Source: CAZDSS01 sp964508185 | GTDB taxonomy: Bacteria > Pseudomonadota > Alphaproteobacteria > Sphingomonadales > Govanellaceae | Assembly: GCA_964508185.1 (NCBI GenBank) | Contig: CAZDSS010000039.1 | Location: 1-22,467 of the forward strand | DNA: 22,467 nucleotides | Direction: 5' to 3' | Shown: piece after piece, positions 1 through 6,973 of the stretch | How the letters are laid out: each line of letters starts with the position of its first letter | How positions within the stretch are numbered: position 1 is the stretch's first letter | The notes under the pieces: model-generated | Told to the model about the DNA's origin: nothing | Databases searched by the model: none | What the model saw: the letters and a program-made list of their open reading frames with translations, nothing else | Translations under genes and position numbers: made by a program

Positions 1-68
1 ACGCCGGATCGCGCGACTATCTCAACTGGATCGACGCCGAGACCGGGGCGCCGGGGGCGAGCGTTTAG
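1..68 (+). CDS. 3' end of an unidentified protein-coding gene (partial)
   Basis: An open frame enters from the left edge (frame beginning at base 3) and ends at the TAG at 66-68. The visible residues read GSRDYLNWIDAETG and then a short tail ending in GASV. The composition looks like real protein, but about 21 residues are too few to assign a family. Whether the frame is coding depends on sequence outside the window. No terminator is evident directly after it. Confidence 0.4.
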   Translation, partial: AGSRDYLNWIDAETGAPGASV

Positions 69-387
69 TCCGATCGGGTGGATAATTCAACCTCTCTCCG
101 ATGTAAGGCCGCCCATGCAAGAACAGCAGAGGGCTAGACTCCCGGTCTGGTTGCTGCGATAATTTTTTCTGGAGAACGGAGTGACGTCCGTCCACTCCAG
201 AGCACCCCGCCTGCTGCCGACCATTGCTATGGTCCGCGAGGGATGTCAAACGGGGTCGGGGGAGCTAAGACGCGCGTAGGCGCCCCCGGGCCGATAGACT
301 GGCAAACGGCGGCTTAAAATCCGTTATGCCAGGCGCAAATCGCAACCTTTATGGCTGCGACGCGTCGTAGCCGGAGGTTGAACAACG
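69..387. other. Intergenic stretch without a convincing gene
   Basis: No reading frame here has both a ribosome binding site and plausible protein composition. The sequence is less uniformly GC-rich than the rest of the window and includes an AT-rich patch near 161-168. Around 308-335 there is a TTAAAA-containing segment that resembles a tRNA-Leu(UAA) anticodon arm, but no T-arm or acceptor stem can be built around it. With the phage-like fragments that follow, the stretch looks like decayed accessory DNA. Confidence 0.5.
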
Positions 388-474
388 ATGTTCACTTTCC
401 GGTTTACGGTCACGGTCTCGCTGGATGTGGTGCGGATCCTGTGGATAGCCGCAGTCATCTGTGCGATGGCCTGA
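388..474 (+). CDS. Tiny hydrophobic peptide ORF (28 aa)
   Basis: ATG at 388 follows a good Shine-Dalgarno (CCGGAGG, 371-377) at about 10 nt spacing. The frame encodes 28 residues: a short polar beginning with alternating Thr/Arg/Phe (MFTFRFTVTVS), then a hydrophobic stretch (VVRILWIAAVICAMA) that could form one membrane helix. The stop at 474 is 6 nt before a 26-bp perfect palindrome that could end the transcript. I do not recognise the family. Its size and hydrophobicity fit a type I toxin-like or phage-derived membrane peptide, or simply a chance ORF. The opposite strand of this stretch is also open, in the same frame as the tail-fibre fragment at 549-695, which lowers confidence. Confidence 0.35.
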   Translation: MFTFRFTVTVSLDVVRILWIAAVICAMA

Positions 475-480
475 GCGTTG

Positions 481-506
481 GGGGAGCCTGCATATGCAGG
501 CTCCCC
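481..506. repeat. 26-bp perfect palindrome
   Basis: Two 13-base arms (GGGGAGCCTGCAT and its exact complement) meet with no spacer, centred on CATATG. As RNA it would form a strong hairpin with a minimal loop. The right flank is ATTTCGCAACTT, so there is no clean U-tract, and it would be a weak classical terminator. It directly follows the tiny ORF ending at 474. It could be a terminator, a protein-binding palindrome, or a recombination site of the accessory element. Confidence 0.75.
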
Positions 507-548
507 ATTTCGCAACTTAGCGGCAAAGCTTCCACCGTTAGAGCGAGC

Positions 549-695
549 CTACGCCGTCAGTAAAAATGGGCGGCACATTGCCATCATCTCGCGAGCGCTG
601 TTATTCACCGTTGAGGGGAACTGTCCCTCCTGCCAGTTAATCCCATCCACAAAAGCGTTGTCGTCAGCGACGGTGGGCCAGTTCTTGACGGCCAT
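549..695 (-). pseudogene. Phage tail-fibre N-terminal remnant
   Basis: The minus strand has an ATG at 695 preceded by GGAG at 7 nt spacing. It encodes 48 residues, including NWPTVADDNAFVDGINW followed by QEGQFPSTVNNSAREMMA. The pattern 'INW.EG..PS.VNNSAR.MMA' is the typical opening of phage tail-fibre and tail-collar proteins, which normally run for several hundred residues. Here it breaks at a TAG (549-551) right after the signature. The same frame then stays open without a stop down to base 324. It is most likely a decayed prophage fragment that has lost its C-terminal fibre. The family call rests on recognising the signature, not on a database comparison. Confidence 0.6.
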
Positions 696-807
696 TCGAG
701 ACTCCAGGACGAGAAAGCCCCGCACGATGGCGAGGCTTGACAAGAGCGTGAGGGTTTCACGAGAATTGCCAAATTGCCTTTACTCCTAATAGGGGTATGC
801 TGGAATT

Positions 808-1131
808 ATGAAACGGATCCTGTTGATTGCAGCGTTAGGCTTGGCTGGTTGCGCGACCGGGGAGGTCTATATCGGCAAGGATATTTCCGAGATCCAACTA
901 GAGCGCGGACATCCCGAACTTGTGCTCAATCTGCCGGATGGGCGCACGGCCTATAGATTCGTTGAGACCAGCACCCGGACAGTTTATGACGGCACGCTCT
1001 ATGAGGTCACAGGCGAAGTCACCTCACGCACCCGCACAAAAGAGTGTGTCTGGATCTTCTACACGGAACAGGGAGGCACTACAGTGACAGCCGTTGATAT
1101 GCCCCACTTCTCTTGCACGCCGCCCCTCTGA
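808..1131 (+). CDS. Small hypothetical lipoprotein (107 aa)
   Basis: The N-terminus is a lipoprotein signal peptide: MKR, a hydrophobic core, then the lipobox LAGC with Cys15 as the predicted lipidated residue. There is no Asp at +2, so outer-membrane sorting would be expected. The mature part (about 92 aa) is polar and beta-rich in appearance, with two further Cys (in ECVWIF and in FSCTPP) that could form a disulfide. I do not recognise the family. AGGGG (791-795) lies about 12 nt before the start. A possible promoter (TTGCCT 774-779, 16 bp, TATGCT 796-801) would place transcription start almost on the ATG. It sits between phage-like debris and metY and may be accessory cargo. Confidence 0.75.
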   Translation: MKRILLIAALGLAGCATGEVYIGKDISEIQLERGHPELVLNLPDGRTAYRFVETSTRTVYDGTLYEVTGEVTSRTRTKECVWIFYTEQGGTTVTAVDMPHFSCTPPL

Positions 1132-1248
1132 TGAACTGAGGAACCTTCCTTGTCGGGATCGCTACGGCATTGCCGGCGTGATGGGCACATGGCCCGGCCG
1201 CGCGATCGAGAGGCAATAAATCTTGAATAGGACTGAGCAGAAAAAGAA

Positions 1249-1285
1249 AAGCCGGACCGCGCATGCGATCCGGCTTCCTGTTTTT
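1249..1285. terminator. Bidirectional intrinsic terminator
   Basis: Eight-base arms AAGCCGGA (1249-1256) and TCCGGCTT (1269-1276) enclose a segment that itself contains CGCATGCG. On the plus strand it is followed by CCTGTTTTT. On the minus strand the hairpin is followed by the complement of AGAAAAAGA, also a T-rich tract. It lies 16 nt past the stop of metY, so the minus-strand role is clear. The plus-strand role, for the lipoprotein ending at 1131, is plausible. Confidence 0.8.
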
Positions 1286-1301
1286 CGATCCTCGAAAAAC
1301 G

Positions 1302-2582
1302 TCAGATCTGGGCCAGGGCCTGGTCGAGGTCGGCGATGATGTCGCTCGCGGCTTCGATCCCGATCGAGAGGCGAACCACGTCGGGGCCGGCGCCGGCGGC
1401 GATCTGCTGTTTCTCGGTCAGCTGGCGATGGGTGGTGGAGGACGGGTGGATGATGAGGCTGCGCGTATCGCCGAGGTTGGCGAGGTGGGACAGGAGCTTC
1501 ACCGCGCCCACGAGCTTGACGCCCGCGTCATAGCCGCCCTTGACCCCGAAGGTGAGGACCGCGCCATAGCCGTTGCGCAGGTATTTCTGCGCGAGCTCGT
1601 GGTAGGGGTCGTCCTCGAGTCCCGGATAGGACACCCAGGATACCTTGGGATGCTTCTTGAGATGGCGGGCGACGGCCAGCGCATTCTCCGAATGCTGCTT
1701 CATGCGGAGATGCAGGGTCTCGATCCCCGTGATGGTGAGGAAGGCGTTGAAGGGCGACAGGGCCGGGCCAAGGTCGCGCAGGCCGATGGCGCGGCAGGCG
1801 ATGGCGAAGGCCATGGGGCCGAAGGCGTCGGCGAAGACGAGGCCATGATAGGCGCCGCACGGCTCGGTGATCGCCGGGAAGCGGCCAGACTTCTTCCAGT
1901 CGAACCTGCCCGAATCCACGATGATGCCGCCGATGGAATTGCCGTGACCGGCGAGGAATTTGGTGAGGCTGTGGACCACGATGTCCGCGCCATGCTCGAT
2001 GGGGCGGCAGAGATAGGGGGTCGCCAGGGTATTGTCCACGATGAGGGGAATCCCGGCGTCATGGGCGATCCTGGCGATCGCCTCGATGTCCGTCACGATG
2101 CCGCCGGGGTTCGCGAGGCTTTCGATGAAGATCGCCTTCACCTTGGGGGTCAGCGCGCGGCGGAAGTTTTCGGGATCCGACGGATCGACGAAGAGGGCAT
2201 GCCAGCCCATCTTCTTGAAGCTGTGGCCGAGCTGGGTCACCGATCCGCCATAGAGCTTGGTCGCGGCGAGGATTTCATCCCCCGCATCGAGCAGGGTATG
2301 GAAGGTGATGAACTGCGCCGCATGGCCGGACGCCACGGCGAGCGCCGCCACCCCGCCCTCGAGCGCCGCCACGCGATTTTCCAGAACGCCCACCGTGGGA
2401 TTGGTGAGCCGGCTGTAGATGTTGCCGAATTCCTGGAGATTGAAGAGCCGCGCCGCATGGTCCACGTCCTGGAAGACGAAGGAGGTGGTCTGGTAAATGG
2501 GCGTAACCCGTGCGCCGGTCGTGGGATCGGGCGCCGCGCCGGCATGAACCGCAAGGGTCTCGAAGGCTTGTTTCTCGCTCAT
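1302..2582 (-). CDS. metY: O-acetylhomoserine aminocarboxypropyltransferase (PLP enzyme)
   Basis: This is a cytoplasmic Cys/Met-metabolism PLP-dependent enzyme of fold type I, expected to make homocysteine (or methionine with methanethiol) from O-acetylhomoserine and sulfide. The protein has 426 residues, the usual length for this subgroup; cystathionine gamma-synthase relatives are nearer 390. Visible motifs are the early TPIYQTTSFVF, Y56SR (phosphate contact from the neighbouring subunit), VDNTLATPY with Asp183 for the pyridine nitrogen, and HSLTKFLAGHG with the Schiff-base Lys208. The C-terminus has the typical VRLSIGIE. I chose the ATG at 2582 (MSEKQAFETLAVHAG) over an upstream in-frame extension because family members begin this way. 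It is a single gene, divergent from rplM, with its own terminator. Exact substrate preference cannot be read from sequence alone. Confidence 0.93.
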   Translation of the reverse strand: MSEKQAFETLAVHAGAAPDPTTGARVTPIYQTTSFVFQDVDHAARLFNLQEFGNIYSRLTNPTVGVLENRVAALEGGVAALAVASGHAAQFITFHTLLDAGDEILAATKLYGGSVTQLGHSFKKMGWHALFVDPSDPENFRRALTPKVKAIFIESLANPGGIVTDIEAIARIAHDAGIPLIVDNTLATPYLCRPIEHGADIVVHSLTKFLAGHGNSIGGIIVDSGRFDWKKSGRFPAITEPCGAYHGLVFADAFGPMAFAIACRAIGLRDLGPALSPFNAFLTITGIETLHLRMKQHSENALAVARHLKKHPKVSWVSYPGLEDDPYHELAQKYLRNGYGAVLTFGVKGGYDAGVKLVGAVKLLSHLANLGDTRSLIIHPSSTTHRQLTEKQQIAAGAGPDVVRLSIGIEAASDIIADLDQALAQI

Positions 2583-2668
2583 GGTCTGTGACTTGTCCTT
2601 CAGTGAACGGAAGGGACCAGATTCCGGTCCTGCATTCATCCATAGCAGCAAAATTCGGGGCTGTGAAC

Positions 2669-2688
2669 TGGGGTAAAATGATACCCCA
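2669..2688. promoter_or_regulatory. Inverted repeat overlapping the metY -10 region (candidate operator)
   Basis: TGGGGTA (2669-2675) and TACCCCA (2682-2688) form a perfect inverted repeat with 6 bases between. On the minus strand the second arm runs into a good -10 hexamer for metY. An operator in this position would block polymerase binding. I cannot assign it to a known methionine- or sulfur-responsive regulator. Confidence 0.5.
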
Positions 2689-2705
2689 TAAGCAAGTCAT
2701 TGAAA
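2678..2705 (-). promoter_or_regulatory. Predicted metY promoter
   Basis: Read on the minus strand: -35 TTTCAA (2705-2700), 16-bp spacer, -10 TATCAT (2683-2678; five of six match TATAAT). Transcription would start near 2671, leaving a leader of about 90 nt before the ATG at 2582. The leader contains a small hairpin (GGACC...GGTCC at 2614-2630). I looked for SAM-riboswitch features in it and did not see them. Confidence 0.5.
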
Positions 2706-2743
2706 TTTCTATATTTCTTCCGGAATGGCCTTGAAATTTGTCG

Positions 2744-2771
2744 TTGACATTGGCGCGCCATCAGGCATATT
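2744..2771 (+). promoter_or_regulatory. Predicted rplM-rpsI promoter
   Basis: A perfect -35 TTGACA (2744-2749) is followed after 16 bp by CATATT (2766-2771), an acceptable -10. It lies 55 bp upstream of the rplM start, as expected for a strong ribosomal-protein promoter. The intervening leader contains a GGCCCG...CGGGCC-type hairpin around 2785-2803. Confidence 0.6.
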
Positions 2772-2826
2772 CCAGCCCGTACGAGGCCCGTTTCCCCGGG
2801 CCGCCAAAGACTGAGGAACGCAATTC

Positions 2827-3300
2827 ATGAAAACCTACACGGCGAAACCGGCCGAGATCGAGAAGAAGTGGCTTCTGATCGACGCTGAAGGCGTGGTGCT
2901 CGGCCGTCTGGCCGCGCTCATCGCCAACCGCCTGCGCGGCAAGCACAAGCCGACCTACACGCCGCATGTCGATTGCGGCGACAACGTGATCGTCATCAAT
3001 GCCGAGAAGGTCAAGCTGACCGGCAAGAAGCTCAGCGACAAGGTCTATTACTGGCATACGGGCTATCCGGGCGGCATCAAGCAGCGCACCGCCGGCCAGC
3101 TTCTCGAAGGCCGCTTCCCCGAGCGCGTCATCCAGAAGGCCGTGGAGCGCATGATCCCGCGCGGTCCCCTGGGCCGCCAGCAGATGCGCAATCTGAAGAT
3201 CTATGCCGGCCCCGAACATCCCCATGCGGCCCAGAACCCGGAAGTGGTGGACGTGGCTGCCCTGAACGAGAAGAACGCGAGGACCCAGACCAATGGCTGA
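2827..3300 (+). CDS. rplM: 50S ribosomal protein L13
   Basis: A 157-residue L13 that binds 23S rRNA and acts early in assembly of the large ribosomal subunit. The family signature is clear: WLLIDAEGVVLGRLA near the N-terminus, then GKHKPTYTPHVDCGDNVIVINAEK, TGKKL..K.YYWHTGYPGG, and the C-terminal MIPRGPLGRQQMRNLKIYAGPEHPHAAQNP. The length is slightly above the usual ~142-155, with a short extension at the end. Start chosen at 2827, preceded by GAGGAA. It overlaps rpsI by 8 nt, the conserved two-gene ribosomal operon, which implies translational coupling and equal expression. Confidence 0.98.
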   Translation: MKTYTAKPAEIEKKWLLIDAEGVVLGRLAALIANRLRGKHKPTYTPHVDCGDNVIVINAEKVKLTGKKLSDKVYYWHTGYPGGIKQRTAGQLLEGRFPERVIQKAVERMIPRGPLGRQQMRNLKIYAGPEHPHAAQNPEVVDVAALNEKNARTQTNG

Positions 3301-3775
3301 GGAAAAGAAGACCCTCGAAGACCTGAAGGCGATGACTTCGGGTGCTGCGGCTGAGGCTCCCCGCGCGGCCGAGCCCAAGATCGACGCCCTCGGCCTGGCC
3401 TATGCCACCGGCAAGCGTAATGACGCGGTGGCCCGCGTCTGGATCCGCCCCGGCACGGGCAAGGTCACCGTCAATGGCCGCGACCAGGAAACCTATTTCG
3501 CCCGCGCGACCCTGCGCATGCTGGTCAACCAGCCCTTCGCCGTCACCAAGCGCGAAGGCCAGTACGACGTCATCTGCACCGTGAAGGGCGGCGGCCTTTC
3601 CGGTCAGGCGGGCGCGGTGCGCCACGGCGTCAGCAAGGCGCTGAGCTATTTCGAGCCGGCGCTGCGCGGCATTCTCAAGGCGGGCGGCTTCCTGACCCGC
3701 GACTCGCGCACGGTTGAACGCAAGAAGTACGGCCGCCGCAAGGCCCGCCGCAGCTTCCAGTTCTCCAAGCGCTAG
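3293..3775 (+). CDS. rpsI: 30S ribosomal protein S9
   Basis: A 160-residue S9, a small-subunit head protein whose C-terminal tail reaches the P-site tRNA. Motifs: ATGKRNDAVARVWIRPGTGKVTVNGRD, RATLRMLVNQPF, VKGGGLSGQAGAVRHGVSKAL, LTRDSRTVERKKYGRRKARRSFQFSKR, ending in the near-universal S-K-R. Compared with the ~130-residue E. coli protein it has an N-terminal extension of about 30 acidic and Ala-rich residues, common in Alphaproteobacteria. The start lies inside the end of rplM (8-nt overlap). A strong terminator closes the operon about 40 nt after the stop. Confidence 0.98.
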   Translation: MAEEKKTLEDLKAMTSGAAAEAPRAAEPKIDALGLAYATGKRNDAVARVWIRPGTGKVTVNGRDQETYFARATLRMLVNQPFAVTKREGQYDVICTVKGGGLSGQAGAVRHGVSKALSYFEPALRGILKAGGFLTRDSRTVERKKYGRRKARRSFQFSKR

Positions 3776-3811
3776 GCTTCCATCGCGGGGATCTTATTTC
3801 CGCCACGAGAC

Positions 3812-3841
3812 AAAGGCCCGGCGCCCTGCCGGGCCTTTTTT
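3812..3841 (+). terminator. Intrinsic terminator of rplM-rpsI
   Basis: Stem arms GGCCCGGC (3815-3822) and GCCGGGCC (3828-3835) with loop GCCCT, preceded by AAA and followed by TTTTTT (3836-3841). It is a textbook rho-independent terminator. Confidence 0.93.
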
Positions 3842-3937
3842 CATTGCAGGGCAGATGGCATTCGCACAGCCCCTCTTGCCGGGCGGCGAAACAGGATATG
3901 GTTGAAGTTCGTTTCCATCAGGGAAGGATCAGGTGAC

Positions 3938-5062
3938 ATGACGGACAAAAAGCTGCGGGTCGGCATCTTGGGCGCGAGCGGGTATACGGGCGCGGATCTG
4001 GTGCGCCTGTTGTGTCGCCATCCCAATGTGGAAATCACCTTCGTCACCGCCGAGCGCAAGGCGGGGCAATCGCTTGCCGAAGTGTTCCCCCATCTCGGCC
4101 GGCTCAAGGTGCCGGATCTCATCTCCCTCGACGACATCGAATGGGCGGGGATCGAGGTGGACGCCGTGTTCTGCGCCCTGCCGCACGCCACCTCCCAGCG
4201 CATCGTGAAGGGCATCCTGCATGCCGCCAACCACAACATCGCCGAGGAGCTGGTGGCGACGGCGCCCGAGGACATCGCCGATTCGATCCGCAGCGACGTG
4301 AAGGTGATCGATCTTTCCGCCGACTTCCGCCTGCGCGACGTGGAGACCTACGCCCGCTGGTACGGCAAGGAGCATGACGCGCCCGAGCTTCAGCCCATCG
4401 CCGTCTACGGCCTTACCGAAATCTACCGCGAGGAAATCCGCAAGGCGCGGCTCGTCGCCTGCCCCGGCTGCTATCCGACAGCGGCGCTCCTCTCCCTCAT
4501 TCCGCTCCTCGAAGGCGGGCTCATCCAGCCCGAGGACATCATTATTGATGCCAAGTCGGGTGTGTCCGGCGCCGGGCGGAGCGCCAAGGAAGCCAATCTC
4601 TTCAGCGAGGTCGCGGAAGGCATGCATGCCTACGGCATCGCCGCCCACCGCCATTCGCCGGAGATCGAGCAGGAGCTGAGCAAGTTCGCGGGCACGCCGA
4701 TCACCGTCAATTTCACGCCCCATCTCGTACCCATGAACCGGGGCGAATATGAAACCATCTATGTGAAGCTTGCGGGTGATGCGACCGCCGACGATCTTCG
4801 CGCGGCGCTGGCCGAGCGGTATGCGGACGAACCCTTCGTCCATGTGGTGCCCAAGGGCGTGACCCCGGCGTCGCGCCATGTGCGCGGCTCCAACGACTGC
4901 ATGATCGCGGTCTATGCCGACCGCATCCCGGGCCGCGCCATCGTGGTCGCCACCATCGACAATCTGGTGAAGGGCTCGTCCGGCCCGGCGATCCAGAACT
5001 TCAACCTGATGTTCGACCTGCCCGAGACCACCGGCCTCGAACAGGCGCCGCTGTTCCCGTGA
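3938..5062 (+). CDS. argC: N-acetyl-gamma-glutamyl-phosphate reductase
   Basis: Third step of arginine biosynthesis: NADPH-dependent reduction of N-acetylglutamyl phosphate to the semialdehyde, in the cytoplasm. The 374-residue protein starts with the Rossmann motif G9-ILGASGYTG and continues through FCALPHATS and VIDLSADFRL. The catalytic cysteine is C178 in ACPGCYPTA, followed by the family's KSGVSGAG, the conserved His in HRHSPE and the C-terminal GSSGPAIQNFNLMF. This is the long (type 1) ArgC. About 25-28 extra residues (roughly 92-120) separate the ALPHATS strand from VKVIDLSADF, longer than in most type 1 proteins. ATG 3938 is preceded by GGGAAGGA. An upstream TTG in frame is rejected. 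The gene overlaps the next one by 4 nt. Confidence 0.95.
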   Translation: MTDKKLRVGILGASGYTGADLVRLLCRHPNVEITFVTAERKAGQSLAEVFPHLGRLKVPDLISLDDIEWAGIEVDAVFCALPHATSQRIVKGILHAANHNIAEELVATAPEDIADSIRSDVKVIDLSADFRLRDVETYARWYGKEHDAPELQPIAVYGLTEIYREEIRKARLVACPGCYPTAALLSLIPLLEGGLIQPEDIIIDAKSGVSGAGRSAKEANLFSEVAEGMHAYGIAAHRHSPEIEQELSKFAGTPITVNFTPHLVPMNRGEYETIYVKLAGDATADDLRAALAERYADEPFVHVVPKGVTPASRHVRGSNDCMIAVYADRIPGRAIVVATIDNLVKGSSGPAIQNFNLMFDLPETTGLEQAPLFP

Positions 5063-5589
5063 GCGCGGCCATGCGCACGGGCGTCTATCCCTTCGAGGGC
5101 ACCTGGCCCGATCTTGCGCCGGACGTCTTCATCGCGCCCGGCGCGCGGGTCATCGGCGACGTGGTGATCGGGGCGCAGTCCAGCGTCTGGTTCAACTGCG
5201 TGCTGCGCGGCGACGTCAACGTCATTCGCATCGGGCGCGGCACCAACATTCAGGACGGCACCGTCGTTCACGTCACGCGCAAGACCCACGGCACCTTCAT
5301 CGGCGATGATGTGCTGATCGGTCACATGTGCCTCATCCACGGCTGCACGCTGGAGGACGGGGCCTTCATCGGCATGGGCGCGATCGTGATGGATGCCTGC
5401 GTCGTGGAGAAGGGCGCCATGCTGGCGGCGGGCAGCCTGCTGACCCCGGGCAAGCGCATTCCGGCAGGGCAGCTCTGGGCCGGACGGCCCGCGCGCTACG
5501 TGCGGGATCTGACCCCCGAGGAGACGGCGCATCACGCCGCCGCGTCGCGACATTACGCCGAGCTTGCGGCCCGCTACATGGCGGGCTGA
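5059..5589 (+). CDS. Gamma-carbonic anhydrase family protein
   Basis: A 176-residue left-handed beta-helix (hexapeptide-repeat) protein of the YrdA/PaaY/gamma-CA group. The repeats run through IAPGARVIGDVVIG, SSVWFNCVLRGDVNVIRIG, TNIQDGTVVHV and DDVLIGHMCLIHGCTLEDGAFIGMGAIV. The three expected metal-binding histidines are H71 (VVHV), H89 (IGH) and H94 (LIHG). Family members form trimers with zinc or iron at subunit interfaces. Carbonic anhydrase activity varies and cannot be assumed. The GTG at 5059 overlaps the argC stop (GTGA). An alternative ATG at 5071 removes only four residues. Translational coupling with argC suggests co-expression, but the biochemical link is unclear. Confidence 0.88.
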   Translation: MSAAMRTGVYPFEGTWPDLAPDVFIAPGARVIGDVVIGAQSSVWFNCVLRGDVNVIRIGRGTNIQDGTVVHVTRKTHGTFIGDDVLIGHMCLIHGCTLEDGAFIGMGAIVMDACVVEKGAMLAAGSLLTPGKRIPAGQLWAGRPARYVRDLTPEETAHHAAASRHYAELAARYMAG

Positions 5590-5601
5590 GGCTGCAAACG
5601 T

Positions 5602-6888
5602 CTAGGGCTGACGCAGGCCCTGCAGACGGGCGAGCTCCGCATAGAGGGCGGCGGCATGGAAGCCGAGCGCGCCGCCCTCGCTTTTCGCCGGTTCCGTCTC
5701 GGTGAGCTTCAGGCTTTCCCGGCGGCGCGGCAGCCAGCCTTCATTTTCGGGATCGACGATGGCGGTCGCGACGAAATCGCGGAGCTTGCTGAAATTCTGC
5801 CAATAGCCGCTGCGGCCGCGAACCGCCGCGAAATGGGCAAGCGCCCGCAGCGCCGCCGCCTGGGTCGCCGCGTCGCCGTCGGCGGCGACGAGCGTCTTGC
5901 CGTCGAGCGACGCACGGGCGGCGAGGCCGTCCTTCCCGCCGCCCGCGATCCTGAGGGTCGCGTCCATCAGGTTGTTGACCGCGTCCAGAAAGACGGGGGA
6001 CAGGCCCCGGTCCATGGCGCGGCTTACGAGATAGGCCCAGGAGAACTGGTGGCCGATGACGATGCCGCCGTCGTCGTCGAGGTCGAGCGGCTGGAAGCTT
6101 GCGTCATACCGCGCCGCGACGAAGCCGCCGGAATTGCCGGCGAGCTGCTTGAAGGCGAAGCGGGCGATGGCCTCCGCATCGCGCCAGACCTCGTCGTCGC
6201 CCGTCGCGTCATGGAGAGCGAGCAGGGCCTCGAAGGCGTGGAGGAGGCTTGAGGACGGGGGCGGGGCCTTGATCCCCGTGAGAAGTTCGGGATCCTCGAG
6301 CGCCGCCATGCGCGGCAGGACGAGGAGATCCTCGAGATTGTCCGTCCAGGCGAGGCGCGCCGCTTCGAGATAGCGGCCGTCCCCGGTGATCCGGTGGGCA
6401 TTGACGAGGGCGAGGATCGCCTGGGCGACGGCGGTCGGGCCCGCCCGCCCCGTGCCCTTGCCGTCGCGGCCCACGGAGGCGTGCCATGCGACGTTCACGG
6501 GATCCGTGAAATGCTCCAGCATGTAGTCCGCGCCCTTGTGGACCGCATTGCGGAAGGCGGCGTCGCGGGAAATGTCATAGGCCGCAGCGAACACATAGAC
6601 GAGACGGCTGTGGGCGCCGAGCTCCGTCCGCTCCACGGGCTGGGGCTGCCAGGCGCGGTTCACTTCGGTGACCAGGAAGCCTTCGGGCGTCGCGGCGGCG
6701 TCCAGCCAGTGGCGGGCGATTCCCTGCACGAATTCCCCGTTGGGATCCACGGCCGCGAGCGCCTTGTGGTCCGAATCGATGGGCGGCGTGCCGGTGCTGT
6801 GATTGCCGCCCGCGCCGAACCATATGAGACCGAGCACCAGAATGAGCGCGCCGGCAACGGCAAGGAGAGCGGTGACGGGCTTGGACAT
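5602..6888 (-). CDS. Membrane-anchored AGE-family (alpha/alpha)6-barrel protein
   Basis: A 428-residue protein. After MSKPVTALL comes one hydrophobic segment (about residues 5-27) that is a signal anchor or uncleaved signal peptide. The rest is alpha-helical and resembles the N-acylglucosamine 2-epimerase/cellobiose epimerase superfamily: LGAHSRLVYVFAAAYDIS, the ADYMLEHF helix, YLEAARLAWTDNLEDLL, LLHAFEALLALHDATGD, GIVIGHQFSWAYLVSRAMDRG and AALRALAHFAAVRGRSGYW. The GHQFSWAYL element matches the 'GHQ.EWAWLL' region that carries active-site residues in AGE enzymes. Cytoplasmic AGE enzymes lack the N-terminal anchor, so this one probably acts on a periplasmic sugar or glycan. Substrate unknown. 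ATG 6888 is preferred to an upstream TTG. It converges on the carbonic anhydrase gene with 12 nt between stops. Confidence 0.75.
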   Translation of the reverse strand: MSKPVTALLAVAGALILVLGLIWFGAGGNHSTGTPPIDSDHKALAAVDPNGEFVQGIARHWLDAAATPEGFLVTEVNRAWQPQPVERTELGAHSRLVYVFAAAYDISRDAAFRNAVHKGADYMLEHFTDPVNVAWHASVGRDGKGTGRAGPTAVAQAILALVNAHRITGDGRYLEAARLAWTDNLEDLLVLPRMAALEDPELLTGIKAPPPSSSLLHAFEALLALHDATGDDEVWRDAEAIARFAFKQLAGNSGGFVAARYDASFQPLDLDDDGGIVIGHQFSWAYLVSRAMDRGLSPVFLDAVNNLMDATLRIAGGGKDGLAARASLDGKTLVAADGDAATQAAALRALAHFAAVRGRSGYWQNFSKLRDFVATAIVDPENEGWLPRRRESLKLTETEPAKSEGGALGFHAAALYAELARLQGLRQP

Positions 6889-6973
6889 GACGGAGATGGG
6901 CTCCCTCTGCTGCGGCGCTTGAACTTTGGGGATAGGCAAATGGGCGCGTACTTCCTGCCCGCAAATCTTGCCC

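Noticed and set aside
290..350. tRNA-Leu(UAA)-like anticodon arm (GGCTTAAAATCC)
   Set aside because: No T-arm with a GTTCRA loop, no D-stem and no acceptor pairing could be built around it. At best it is a tRNA scar.
1263..2591. Long plus-strand open frame opposite metY (442 codons)
   Set aside because: It is the antisense shadow of a well-recognised PLP enzyme. The translation is Gly/Arg/Asp/Glu-biased with no family signature, and it arises from GC-rich codon periodicity.
2583..2668. Possible SAM riboswitch in the metY leader
   Set aside because: I found only one short GGACC/GGTCC hairpin and none of the pseudoknot elements expected for SAM-II or SAM/SAH riboswitches.
3902..3937. Upstream TTG start for argC
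   Set aside because: The added residues (KFVSIREGSGD) do not belong to the family, and the ATG at 3938 has a good ribosome binding site directly upstream.
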